DNA of 64,000 nucleotides from Alicycliphilus denitrificans_A (GTDB lineage Bacteria > Pseudomonadota > Gammaproteobacteria > Burkholderiales > Burkholderiaceae_C): positions 3,038,001 through 3,102,000 of the forward strand of contig NZ_CP126238.1 in the NCBI RefSeq assembly GCF_044792555.1, read 5' to 3'. The translations under genes were made by a program, and so were the position numbers. Every line of letters starts with the position of its first letter. The stretch's first letter is position 1. Positions 49,341 through 57,864 of this stretch are shown here, in pieces. Under the pieces are notes generated by a model. The model ran no database searches and was not told where the DNA came from. It saw only the letters and a list, made by a program, of their open reading frames with translations.

Positions 49341-50666
49341 TTATGCGTCCAGATGCTTGGCCTGCAAGCGGGGCACTCCGTCTTTGAGCACGCCGCCCAC
49401 CGTGTAGAACGAGCCAAAGACGACGATTCTATCAGCGGGGTCGGCGGCCGCCACGGCGGCGCGCAGCGCCTCCTCGGGGCTGGCGTGCAGGCTGGTGGCG
49501 GCCTGGCGACGCCCGCCAGCGACCATCTGCAGCGCATTCCATTTCTGCTGCAGGCCGGCGGCCGTTTCGGCGCGTGGCGTGGGCAGGTCGGTGAAATACC
49601 AGCGGTCTATGAGGGGCGCAATCTTGGCCAGCATGGGGGCCAGGTCCTTGTCGGCCATGGCGCCAAACACGGCATGCGTGCTTGGAAAGTAGCCCATGGC
49701 ATCCAGATTGGCCGTGAGCGCCGCCACCGAGTGCGCGTTGTGCGCCACGTCCAGCACCAGCGCCGGCTGACCCGGCACAACCTGGAAGCGCCCGGGCAGA
49801 TCCACCAGCGCCAGCCCCGTGCGCACGGCCTGCGCGGTGACAGGCAGGCGTTCGCGCACCGCCTCCAGAGCCGCCAGCGCGCCCGAGGCATTCAGGAGCT
49901 GGTTGGCCCCGCGCAGCGCCGGGTAGGACAGCCCGGCATAGCGGCGCCCGCGCCCGGCCCAGGCCCATTGCTGCTTGTCGCCGGAATAGTTGAAATCATG
50001 GCCGAAGCGCCACAGGTCGGCGCCGATCTCGCGCGCGTGGTCGATCACGCTCTGCGGCGGCACGGGGTCGCTGACCACCACGGGGCGGCCGGTGCGCATG
50101 ATGCCGGCCTTCTCGCGGCCAATCGTTTCGCGGTCCGGGCCGAGGAATTCCACATGGTCTATGTCCACGCTGGTGATGACGGCGCAGTCGGCATCGATGA
50201 TGTTGGTGGCGTCCAGCCGCCCGCCCAGACCCACCTCCAGGATGGCCACGTCCAGGCGCGCCTCACTCATGAGGCGCAGAATGGCCAGCGTGGTGAATTC
50301 AAAATAGGTCAGCGACACCTCGGCGCCATCCTGGGTTCTGGCGCGCTCCACGGCTTCGAAGTGCGCTATCAAGGATGCAGCATCGACGATCTCGCCATGG
50401 ATGCGGCAGCGCTCCTCGAAGCGCACCAGGTGCGGCGAGCTGTACACCCCCGTGCGGTAGCCGGCCTGCTGGGCCACGGCCTCCAGCAGGGCGCAGGTCG
50501 AGCCCTTGCCGTTGGTGCCGGCAACGGTGATCACCGGGCAGTCAAAGCGCAGCGCCAGGCGGCGGGCCACCTCGCCCACGCGGGCCAGGCCCATGTCGAT
50601 GTTCTTGGCGTGCAGCCGCTCGCAGTGCTCGAGCCAGCCTTCCAATGTTTGGGGGAGATGTTGCAT
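49341..50666 (-). CDS. folC: Dihydrofolate/folylpolyglutamate synthase
   Basis: This 441-residue Mur-ligase-fold enzyme adds glutamate to dihydropteroate and folates. It has the P-loop VAGTNGKGSTCALLEA, the YSSPHLVRFEERCRI segment, EVGLGGRLDATNII and the C-terminal domain with LVLDVAHNAHS. The ATG at 50666 fits MQHLPQTLEGWLEHCE. It begins the folC-SPOR-cvpA-purF cluster and is divergent from the ArsC-like gene. Confidence 0.95.
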   Translation of the reverse strand: MQHLPQTLEGWLEHCERLHAKNIDMGLARVGEVARRLALRFDCPVITVAGTNGKGSTCALLEAVAQQAGYRTGVYSSPHLVRFEERCRIHGEIVDAASLIAHFEAVERARTQDGAEVSLTYFEFTTLAILRLMSEARLDVAILEVGLGGRLDATNIIDADCAVITSVDIDHVEFLGPDRETIGREKAGIMRTGRPVVVSDPVPPQSVIDHAREIGADLWRFGHDFNYSGDKQQWAWAGRGRRYAGLSYPALRGANQLLNASGALAALEAVRERLPVTAQAVRTGLALVDLPGRFQVVPGQPALVLDVAHNAHSVAALTANLDAMGYFPSTHAVFGAMADKDLAPMLAKIAPLIDRWYFTDLPTPRAETAAGLQQKWNALQMVAGGRRQAATSLHASPEEALRAAVAAADPADRIVVFGSFYTVGGVLKDGVPRLQAKHLDA

Positions 50667-50714
50667 AGAGCCTCGGATTGTCGCCGAGCCGCACATGGGC
50701 CATGATGCGCGCCC

Positions 50715-51107
50715 ATGAGTACCCCCACCACCACCATCATCCTCTACGGCATTCCCAATTGCGACACGGTCAAGAAGGCGCGCGCCTGGCTGGGTGAGCA
50801 GGGCCTGGACTACCAGTTTCACGACTTCAAGAAACAGGGCGTGCCCGCCGATCGCGTATCGGCCTGGATGGCCGCCGTGGGCTGGGACAGGCTGCTCAAC
50901 CGCCAGGGCACCAGCTGGCGCCGGCTGGACCCCGCCGTGCAGGCCCGTGTCAGCGATGCCGCCTGCGCCGCGGCGCTGATGCAGGAGCACCCCTCGGTCA
51001 TCAAGCGCCCCGTGGTGGAGTGGAGCGGCACGCCCACGGGCCGCGTGACGGTGGGCTTCAAGCCAGAGGCGTGGAACGAGCTGGCGCGCGAACACTCCAA
51101 CCGGTAG
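50715..51107 (+). CDS. ArsC/Spx-family reductase-like protein (YffB-like)
   Basis: This 130-residue thioredoxin-fold protein has YGIPNCDTVKKARAWL, in which only one Cys of the thioredoxin-like site remains, and the FKPEAWNE ending of YffB-type proteins. The conserved arginines of true arsenate reductase are not clearly present, so arsenate reduction should not be assumed. It is a single gene, divergent from folC. Confidence 0.87.
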   Translation: MSTPTTTIILYGIPNCDTVKKARAWLGEQGLDYQFHDFKKQGVPADRVSAWMAAVGWDRLLNRQGTSWRRLDPAVQARVSDAACAAALMQEHPSVIKRPVVEWSGTPTGRVTVGFKPEAWNELAREHSNR

Positions 51108-51220
51108 GCAGTTGGCGGCTTTACGCAGCTTTACGCTCAGGCACTGCTGAATTGACACCCGGCGGCGAAACCAAATCCTCGCCTGCCGCGTTGTAGACCG
51201 ACCCAAAGGAGTTTTGCACC

Positions 51221-51892
51221 ATGCACAAGATCTTCGTCCTCGCTGCACTGGCTGCGGCGGCAGTCGCCACCCAGGCGCAGGAGCTGGGCCGCGTGCTGTC
51301 GTCCACGCCAGTCACGCAGCAGGTGGCGATTCCGCAGCAGGTCTGCGGCAATGAAACCATTTACAGCGGCGCGCGCCCGACGACCGGTGGCGGCGCCGTG
51401 CTGGGCGCCATTGCCGGAGGCGCGGCGGGCAATGCCATAGGCGGTGGCAGCGGCCGCGCGGCGGCCACGGCCCTGGGCGTGATCGGCGGCGCGTTGCTGG
51501 GCAACCAGATCGAAAGCGGCCGGCCCGGCTACCAGAACGTGCAGCGCTGCACCACCGAGACCTATTATGAAAATCGCGTGATCGGCTACGACGTGGTCTA
51601 CGAATATGCGGGCCGCAGCTACACCACGCGCACGCAGACCGACCCGGGGCAATGGATCCCGGTAACGGTGCAGCCGGCCGTGCCAGGCATGTCCAGCTAC
51701 CCGCCGGGCTACTCGTCCAACACCCCCTCCAGCTATGGTCCCGAGGGCGGCGGCTATGCCCCGCCGGGCGTGGTGCTCTCCACGCCGCCCGGCCCGCCCG
51801 CCTACATAGTGGAGCAGCCCCCCACGGTGATCGAGTACCGCGGCCCCTACGGCCACCCCTATCGTCCACAGCGCTACTACGACCGCTACTGA
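51221..51892 (+). CDS. Exported glycine-zipper 2TM protein
   Basis: This 223-residue protein has a signal peptide (MHKIFVLAALAAAAVATQAQ) and a glycine-zipper region (GGGAVLGAIAGGAAGNAIGGG, then ALGVIGGALLGNQI, residues about 57-95) typical of outer-membrane-associated RcnB/SlyB-type proteins. The C-terminal 80 residues are Pro/Tyr/Gly-rich and probably disordered. AAAGGAG lies before the ATG. Function unknown. Confidence 0.88.
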   Translation: MHKIFVLAALAAAAVATQAQELGRVLSSTPVTQQVAIPQQVCGNETIYSGARPTTGGGAVLGAIAGGAAGNAIGGGSGRAAATALGVIGGALLGNQIESGRPGYQNVQRCTTETYYENRVIGYDVVYEYAGRSYTTRTQTDPGQWIPVTVQPAVPGMSSYPPGYSSNTPSSYGPEGGGYAPPGVVLSTPPGPPAYIVEQPPTVIEYRGPYGHPYRPQRYYDRY

Positions 51893-51913
51893 CGCCAAAT
51901 GAAACAGCCGCGC

Positions 51914-51939
51914 AAAGGAGCTCCCCGGGGCTCCTTTTT
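51914..51939 (+). terminator. Terminator after the glycine-zipper gene
   Basis: The stem AAAGGAGC / GCTCCTTT with a CCCCGG-rich loop is followed by further T residues, 22 bases after the stop. Confidence 0.85.
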
Positions 51940-52009
51940 GCATGGCGTGGCACACGCCGTCGCCGGCGTGCCTAAAATCGCCGGTTTGTCCCTCCTACCC
52001 ACTCCTCCC

Positions 52010-52327
52010 ATGACCACCGAGAAGATCGCCGGCGTCAGCGTCGCCACCCAGGCCAACGTGTACTTTGACGGCAAATGCGTGAGCCACGGCATCACCTACC
52101 CCGACGGCACGAAGAAGTCGGTCGGCGTGGTGCTGCCCGCCACCCTCACCTTCAACACCGGCGCGCCCGAGATCATGGAATGCGTGGCAGGATCGTGCGA
52201 ATACCGCCTGGCGGGCAGCGATGCCTGGCTCAAATCCGGCCCCGGCGACAAATTCAGCATCCCGGCCAACTCCAGCTTCGACATCCGCGTGGCCGAGGCC
52301 TACCACTACATCTGCCACTTCGGCTGA
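52010..52327 (+). CDS. ppnP: Pyrimidine/purine nucleoside phosphorylase
   Basis: This 105-residue protein is a PpnP (YaiE) cupin: VYFDGKCVSHGITYPDGTKKSVGVVLP, then FNTGAPEIMECVAGSCEYRL and the SGPGDKFSIPANSSFDIRV core. It splits many nucleosides with phosphate. The ATG at 52010 gives MTTEKIAGVSVATQANVYFDG. It lies 27 bases before argG and may be co-transcribed. Confidence 0.95.
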   Translation: MTTEKIAGVSVATQANVYFDGKCVSHGITYPDGTKKSVGVVLPATLTFNTGAPEIMECVAGSCEYRLAGSDAWLKSGPGDKFSIPANSSFDIRVAEAYHYICHFG

Positions 52328-52354
52328 TCCGTTCCTTCTTTCATTGATACCGCC

Positions 52355-53698
52355 ATGGCAACCATCCTGCAAAACCTCCCCGTCGGCCAGAAGGTCGGCA
52401 TCGCCTTCTCCGGCGGCCTGGACACCAGCGCCGCGCTGCGCTGGATGAAGAACAAAGGCGCCCTGCCCTACGCCTACACCGCCAACCTGGGCCAGCCCGA
52501 CGAGGAGGACTACGACGCCATCCCGCGCAAGGCCATGGAATACGGCGCCGAGAAGGCGCGCCTGGTGGACTGCCGCACCCAGCTGGCGCACGAGGGCATT
52601 GCGGCCATCCAGGCCGGGGCCTTCCACATCTCTACCGGCGGCATCGCCTACTTCAACACCACGCCGCTGGGCCGCGCCGTGACCGGCACCATGCTGGTGG
52701 CCGCGATGAAGGAGGACGACGTGCACATCTGGGGCGACGGCTCCACCTTCAAGGGCAACGACATCGAGCGCTTCTACCGCTACGGCCTGCTCACCAACCC
52801 GTCGCTGCGCATCTACAAGCCCTGGCTGGACCAGGCCTTCATCGACGAGCTGGGCGGGCGCGCCGAGATGTCGGCCTTCATGACCCGCGAAGGCTTTGGC
52901 TACAAGATGAGCGCCGAGAAGGCCTACAGCACCGACAGCAACATGCTGGGCGCCACGCACGAGGCGAAAGACCTGGAGTTCCTGAACAGCGGCATCCGCA
53001 TCGTCAACCCCATCATGGGCGTGGCGTTCTGGAAGCCCGAGGTGGAGGTGCCGGCCGAGGAGGTCTCCGTCACCTTCGAGGAAGGCCAGCCCGTGGCCAT
53101 CAACGGCAAGGAGATCGCCGACCCGGTGGAGCTGTTTTTGGAGGCCAACCGCATCGGCGGGCGCCACGGCCTGGGCATGAGCGACCAGATCGAGAACCGC
53201 ATCATCGAGGCCAAGAGCCGCGGCATCTACGAGGCCCCCGGCATGGCGCTGCTGCACATCGCCTACGAGCGCCTGGTGACCGGCATCCACAACGAGGACA
53301 CCATCGAGCAGTACCGCCTCAATGGCCTCAAGCTCGGCCGCCTCTTGTACCAGGGCCGCTGGTTCGACCCCCAGGCCATCATGCTGCGCGAGACGGCCCA
53401 GCGCTGGGTGGCCCGCGCCGTCACCGGCACCGTGACGCTGGAACTGCGCCGCGGCAACGACTATTCGCTGCTCAATACCGAAAGCCCCAACCTGACCTAC
53501 GCGCCCGAGCGCCTGTCCATGGAAAAGGTGGAGGACGCGCCGTTCAGCCCGCTGGACCGCATCGGCCAGCTGACCATGCGCAACCTCGACATCTCCGACA
53601 CGCGCGACAAGCTGGGGGTGTACGCGCGCGCGGGCCTGCTGTCGCTGGGCGGCAATGCGGCGCTGGCGCAGCTGGAAGACGGCAGCGCCAAGAAATAA
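52355..53698 (+). CDS. argG: Argininosuccinate synthase
   Basis: This 447-residue enzyme joins citrulline and aspartate in arginine synthesis. The ATP-binding loop is IAFSGGLDTSAALRWMK and the length equals E. coli ArgG (447), so it is the longer proteobacterial form. GDGSTFKGNDIERFYR and the EFLNSGIRIVNPIM segments are typical. A dispersed repeat and a terminator follow. Confidence 0.97.
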   Translation: MATILQNLPVGQKVGIAFSGGLDTSAALRWMKNKGALPYAYTANLGQPDEEDYDAIPRKAMEYGAEKARLVDCRTQLAHEGIAAIQAGAFHISTGGIAYFNTTPLGRAVTGTMLVAAMKEDDVHIWGDGSTFKGNDIERFYRYGLLTNPSLRIYKPWLDQAFIDELGGRAEMSAFMTREGFGYKMSAEKAYSTDSNMLGATHEAKDLEFLNSGIRIVNPIMGVAFWKPEVEVPAEEVSVTFEEGQPVAINGKEIADPVELFLEANRIGGRHGLGMSDQIENRIIEAKSRGIYEAPGMALLHIAYERLVTGIHNEDTIEQYRLNGLKLGRLLYQGRWFDPQAIMLRETAQRWVARAVTGTVTLELRRGNDYSLLNTESPNLTYAPERLSMEKVEDAPFSPLDRIGQLTMRNLDISDTRDKLGVYARAGLLSLGGNAALAQLEDGSAKK

Positions 53699-53752
53699 GC
53701 AACAAATTGGCTTCCAACGCTTGATAAACAAGCGCTGTAAGCTATCAAAAAG
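53699..53752. repeat. Dispersed palindromic repeat, copy J
   Basis: The core (53716-53736) has ACGCTTG and CAAGCGCT arms, followed by GTAAGCTATCAAAAAGAGA. It starts immediately after the argG stop and ends at the terminator. Confidence 0.8.
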
Positions 53753-53754
53753 AG

Positions 53755-53788
53755 AGCCGCCCCGCTGGCCAGCCGGGCGGCTTTTTTA
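53755..53788 (+). terminator. Terminator after argG
   Basis: The stem AGCCGCCC / GGGCGGCT with an inner CTGGCCAG palindrome is followed by six T residues. Confidence 0.88.
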
Positions 53789-53950
53789 CATTTGCTGCGC
53801 CGTCCCTGGGCCCAGCCCGGGCAGCGGCATGCTGGCGCTCGCGGTGCGAAATTATCGGCGGTATCCGGCTTAGCCATGGAACCCTGGACCCATCGGGCTC
53901 TCTAACGGATTGCCACAGTCCGGTCGGTATTGCGGCAGGAGGTTACAGCC

Positions 53951-54316
53951 ATGAGGAACGTGAAACATTGGCAGGATCCGCTCAATGCGCTGGTCGGAGC
54001 CTGGCTGGTTCTATCGCCCTGGGTCATGGGGTTTCAGGAGCAGATGGCGCCCACGGCCAGTAGCGTGATCGTCGGGCTCGCCCTGATCGCCGCATCATTG
54101 GGGGCCGTATTCATGCCGCGCGCCTGGGAGGAATGGAGCCAGGCGGGACTGGGCCTGTGGATGGTCGTCTCGCCCTGGGTGCTGGGCTTTAGCAGCCAGA
54201 TGGGCATCATGCGCGTGGCCGTCGCCTCGGGCATCGTCGTGCTGGCCCTGGCCCTGTGGGTGCTGTTGACAGACAAGGATTACAGCGCCTGGATGCACGG
54301 CCATACGGCGCAATAA
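53951..54316 (+). CDS. SPW-repeat membrane protein
   Basis: This 121-residue protein has four hydrophobic helices and two SPW repeats, each with the SPWVxGF signature (LSPWVMGFQEQ near residue 22 and VSPWVLGFSSQ near 73). The family is of unknown function. The ATG at 53951 has AGGAGG upstream. A terminator follows. Confidence 0.9.
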   Translation: MRNVKHWQDPLNALVGAWLVLSPWVMGFQEQMAPTASSVIVGLALIAASLGAVFMPRAWEEWSQAGLGLWMVVSPWVLGFSSQMGIMRVAVASGIVVLALALWVLLTDKDYSAWMHGHTAQ

Positions 54317-54334
54317 GCGCCCTTGGCCAAGCAC

Positions 54335-54358
54335 AAAAACCGCCTCCGGGCGGTTTTT
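54335..54358 (+). terminator. Terminator after the SPW-repeat gene
   Basis: The stem ACCGCC / GGCGGT, extended by flanking A and T runs, is followed by five T residues. The A-run on the left side means it may also end transcription of the adenine deaminase gene from the other strand. Confidence 0.88.
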
Positions 54359-54384
54359 GCGTGTCCCCGCGCTGCCAGACGCGG

Positions 54385-55437
54385 TCAGCCGCGTTCTGCA
54401 TGGCTTTCGAAGCATTCGTCGAGCCGCTGCTGCCAGGCGCGCTTGTCAGATTCGGCGGCAAAGCTGGCCTCGAAGCTGTTGCTGGCCAGCTGCCAGGCGT
54501 CCTGCGCCGTGAGCGCGGGCAGCGCGGCGAAGGTCTGGCTGAAGTTGTCATTGATGTAGCCGCCAAAGTAAGCCGGGTCGTCGGAGTTCACGGTCGCCAC
54601 CAGGCCGGCATCCAGCAGCTGCTTGAGGCTGTGCCGGGACAGGTCGGGGAACACACACAGCTTCTGGTTGGACAGCGGGCACACGGTGAGCGGTATGCGC
54701 TCATTGGCCAGGCGGCGCATCAGCGCCGGGTCGCGCACGGCCTGCACGCCGTGGTCTATGCGCTCGGCCTTGAGCACGTCGAGCGCGCCCCAGATATAGG
54801 CCGGCGGCCCCTCCTCGCCCGCATGGGCCACCACATGCAGGCCCAGCTGCCGGCAGCGCGCGAACACGCGCGCGAACTTCTCGGGTGGGTGGCCCAGTTC
54901 GCTGCTGTCCAGGCCCACGCCGATGATGCGGTCCAGAAAAGGCATGGCCTGCTCCAGCGTGGCGAAGGCGTCATCCTCGCTCAGGTGGCGCAGAAAGCAC
55001 AGGATCAGCGAGGCCGAGATGCCCTGCTCGGCGCGCGCATCGGCGCAGGCGCGGTGCAGGCCGTCCACCACCGTCTCCAGCGCCACGCCGCGCGCGGTAT
55101 GCGTCTGCGGGTCGAAGAAGATCTCCGCGTGCACTACGTTATCCATAGCAGCCCGCGCAAGGTAGGCGCGGGTCATATCGTAGAAATCCTGCTCATGCAG
55201 CAGCACGCTGGCGCCCGCGTAGTAGATGTCCAGAAAACTCTGCAGGTCGGTGAAGGCGTAGGCGCGGTGCAGTTCCTGCACGCTGGCATAGGGCAGCGCC
55301 ACGCCGTTGCGCCGGGCCAGCGCAAAGATCATCTCGGGCTCCAGCGAGCCCTCGATGTGGATGTGCAGCTCGGCCTTTGGCAGCGCCGCCAGCAGGGCCG
55401 GCAGGCGCTCTTGGGGAATGGGTGGCAGCTTGACCAT
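54385..55437 (-). CDS. Adenine deaminase (adenosine-deaminase family)
   Basis: This 350-residue zinc hydrolase belongs to the adenosine/adenine deaminase family. The metal motif is ELHIHIEGSLEPEM; the catalytic GEEGPP follows VVAHA, then SSELGHPPEKF, RIDHGVQAV and the late NSDDPAYFGGY with its zinc Asp. The HIEGSLEPE, SELGHPP and DDPAYFGGY patterns match the adenine deaminase subgroup described from Pseudomonas PA0148 better than adenosine deaminase. It converts adenine to hypoxanthine and is the last gene of the importer operon. Confidence 0.88.
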   Translation of the reverse strand: MVKLPPIPQERLPALLAALPKAELHIHIEGSLEPEMIFALARRNGVALPYASVQELHRAYAFTDLQSFLDIYYAGASVLLHEQDFYDMTRAYLARAAMDNVVHAEIFFDPQTHTARGVALETVVDGLHRACADARAEQGISASLILCFLRHLSEDDAFATLEQAMPFLDRIIGVGLDSSELGHPPEKFARVFARCRQLGLHVVAHAGEEGPPAYIWGALDVLKAERIDHGVQAVRDPALMRRLANERIPLTVCPLSNQKLCVFPDLSRHSLKQLLDAGLVATVNSDDPAYFGGYINDNFSQTFAALPALTAQDAWQLASNSFEASFAAESDKRAWQQRLDECFESHAERG

Positions 55438-55494
55438 CAGCGGACTCCGAAGGTGATGCCGCCGGCCAAGCGGCAGGTTGCGTACGACAGTGGC

Positions 55495-56655
55495 TTACTT
55501 CTTGTCGCCCCCAGGCACCTGCCCTTCCACGCCCTTGACGTAGAAGTTGATGCCGGTGAGGAACTTGTCGTCGGCCACGGCGTCCTTGTCCAGCACGACC
55601 CGGCCGGTGTTGTCCACAATCGGGCCCTTCCAGATGGAGAAGCTGCCATTCTTCAGGCCGGCCTTGGCCTCATCGACCTTGGCCTTGATCTCGGCGGGCA
55701 CGTCCTCGGCGATGGAGACCAGGTCGATCGCGCCCTCCTTCACGCCCCACCAGCTCTGGCCCGCGGCCCAGGTTCCGTCCAGCACGTCGCGCGTCGCCTT
55801 GATGTAGTACGGAGCCCAGTGGATGACGGCCGAGCCCAGGTGGGCCTTGGGACCGTAGGCGGTCATGTCAGAGTCCCAGCCGAAAGCGCGCTTGCCCTTC
55901 TCCTGCGCGGTCTTGAGTACGGCGGGCGAGTCGGTGTTCTGGAACAGCACGTCGGCGCCGCCGTTGATCAGGCTGGTGGCGGCCTCGGTCTCCTTCGGGG
56001 GGCTGAACCACTCGTTGACCCAGACCACCTTGGTCTTGATCTTGGGGTTCACGCTCTGCGCGCCCAGCGTGAAGCTGTTGAGGTTGCGCAGCACCTCGGG
56101 GATGGGCACCGAGCCCACCACGCCCAGCGTGCCGGTCTTGGTCATGGCACCGGCGATGATGCCGGCGAGGTAGGCGCCCTCGTAGGTTCGGCTGTCATAG
56201 GTGCGCACATTGGCACTGGTCTTGTAGCCGGTGGCGTGTTCGAACTTCACGTCCGGAAATTCGGCACCCAGCTTCTGCATCACGTCCATGTAGCCGAAGG
56301 TGGTGCCGAAGATGAGCTTGTTGCCCTGCGTGACCAGGTCGCGCAGCACGCGCTCGGCATCGGGGCCTTCGGGCACGCTTTCGACGTAGGAGGTCTGGAT
56401 CTTGTCGCCAAACTCGGCCTCCAGCTTCTTGCGCGCCTGGTCATGCGCATAGGACCAGCCCCCATCGCCCACCGGGCCGACATAGGCAAAGGCAATCTTC
56501 AGGGGCTCGGCCTTGGCGGCAGGCGCCGCGGCGGGCGCGGGCGCGGGCGCGGCGGGTGCGGCTTCCTCCTTCTTGCCACAGCCCACCAGGGCCGTGGCGG
56601 CAACAGCGGACAGGGCCGCGAGCTTGAACAGGGAACGCTTGTGCAAATCAGTCAT
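55495..56655 (-). CDS. BMP-family ABC transporter binding lipoprotein (2)
   Basis: This 386-residue protein has a lipoprotein signal (lipobox LVGC, Cys about 26), an Ala/Pro linker and a BMP/PnrA-type nucleoside-binding domain that begins LKIAFAYVGPVGDGGWSYAHDQ. It is a paralogue of the protein encoded at 56693-57844. It should bind a nucleoside or nucleobase and deliver it to the adjacent permeases. Confidence 0.92.
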   Translation of the reverse strand: MTDLHKRSLFKLAALSAVAATALVGCGKKEEAAPAAPAPAPAAAPAAKAEPLKIAFAYVGPVGDGGWSYAHDQARKKLEAEFGDKIQTSYVESVPEGPDAERVLRDLVTQGNKLIFGTTFGYMDVMQKLGAEFPDVKFEHATGYKTSANVRTYDSRTYEGAYLAGIIAGAMTKTGTLGVVGSVPIPEVLRNLNSFTLGAQSVNPKIKTKVVWVNEWFSPPKETEAATSLINGGADVLFQNTDSPAVLKTAQEKGKRAFGWDSDMTAYGPKAHLGSAVIHWAPYYIKATRDVLDGTWAAGQSWWGVKEGAIDLVSIAEDVPAEIKAKVDEAKAGLKNGSFSIWKGPIVDNTGRVVLDKDAVADDKFLTGINFYVKGVEGQVPGGDKK

Positions 56656-56692
56656 AAAACCAGTCCTTCAGGGGTTTGACGGGAAACCTTGC

Positions 56693-57844
56693 TCACTTGC
56701 CCTCGGCACCGGGCACCTTGCCCTCCACGCCGGCCACGTAGAAGTTGATGCCGGCGAGGAACTTCAGGTCTGCCACCTGGCCCGCTGCCAGCAGCTCCTT
56801 GCCGGCGTTGTCCTTGATGGGACCGGTCCAGACGGCAAAGCTGCCGTCCTTCAGGCCCGCGCGGGCCTTGGCGACGCGATCCTTGATGTCCTGGGGCACA
56901 TCGTCGGCGATTTTCAGCAGGTCGATCGCGCCTTCCTTCACGCCCCACCAGAAGGAGCCGCTTTGCCATTGGCCCGCCAGCGTATCGCCGACTACCTTGG
57001 TGTAGTACGGCGCCCAGTCGATGACGGCCGAGCCCAGATGGGCCTTGGGCGCGAAGGCGCTCATGTCGCCGTCCTTGCCAAAGGCGCGCGCGCCGCGCTC
57101 CTCGGCGGTCTTGAGCACCGCAGGCGAATTGGTGTTCTGGTACATCACGTCCACGCCGCCGTTGATGAGCGAGGTCGCGGCCTCGGCCTCCTTGGGCGGG
57201 CTGAACCATTCGTTGACCCACACCACCTTGGCCTTGATGGACGGATCCACGCTTTGCGCGCCCAGCACGAAGCTGTTGATGTTGCGCACCACCTCGGGGA
57301 TGGGCACGGAGGCCACCACGCCCACGGTCTTGGTCTTGCTCATGCCGCCGGCGACGATGCCCGCGAGGTAGGCGCCCTCGAAGGTCTTGGTGTCATAGGT
57401 GGCCACGTTGTCGGCCAGCTTGTAGCCGGTGGCGTGCTCGAACTTCACGTCCTTCAGGTCGGCGGCGGCCTTCTGCACGAACTCCTGGTAGCCGAAGCTG
57501 GTGGCAAAGATCAGCCTGTTGCCCTGGGCCGCCATGTCGCGCAGCACACGCTCGGCATCGGCACTCTCGGGCACGCTCTCCACGAACGAGGTCTCGACCT
57601 TGTCGCCAAACTTTTCCTGGATGGCCTTGCGCCCCAGGTCATGCTGGAAGGTCCAGCCACCATCACCGATGGGGCTCACGTACATGAAGGCGATCTTGAG
57701 CTTGTCGGCCGCCGGTGCCGCAGCAGCAGGTGCGGCGGCCGGTGCCGCGGCCTCTTCCTTCTTGCCGCAACCCGCGAGTGCGGCCAGTGCGATGGCCGAC
57801 AGCGCGGCGGTTTTGAGCAGGGTGCGTTTGTTCAAGTTATGCAT
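56693..57844 (-). CDS. BMP-family ABC transporter binding lipoprotein (1)
   Basis: This 383-residue protein has a lipobox LAGC (Cys about 26), an Ala/Pro linker and a BMP domain starting LKIAFMYVSPIGDGGWTFQHDLG. Its overall sequence parallels its neighbour at 55495-56655 throughout, with many shared blocks such as VKFEHATGYK, VVWVNEWFSPPKE and SAVIxWAPYY. The start is the ATG at 57844. It follows the second permease by 20 bases. Confidence 0.93.
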   Translation of the reverse strand: MHNLNKRTLLKTAALSAIALAALAGCGKKEEAAAPAAAPAAAAPAADKLKIAFMYVSPIGDGGWTFQHDLGRKAIQEKFGDKVETSFVESVPESADAERVLRDMAAQGNRLIFATSFGYQEFVQKAAADLKDVKFEHATGYKLADNVATYDTKTFEGAYLAGIVAGGMSKTKTVGVVASVPIPEVVRNINSFVLGAQSVDPSIKAKVVWVNEWFSPPKEAEAATSLINGGVDVMYQNTNSPAVLKTAEERGARAFGKDGDMSAFAPKAHLGSAVIDWAPYYTKVVGDTLAGQWQSGSFWWGVKEGAIDLLKIADDVPQDIKDRVAKARAGLKDGSFAVWTGPIKDNAGKELLAAGQVADLKFLAGINFYVAGVEGKVPGAEGK

Positions 57845-57864
57845 GGTGTCAATGGGGTAAAAAA

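Noticed and set aside
54256..56679. 807-codon frame opposite the deaminase and binding protein genes
   Set aside because: It is a long mirror frame with no ribosome binding site or domain.
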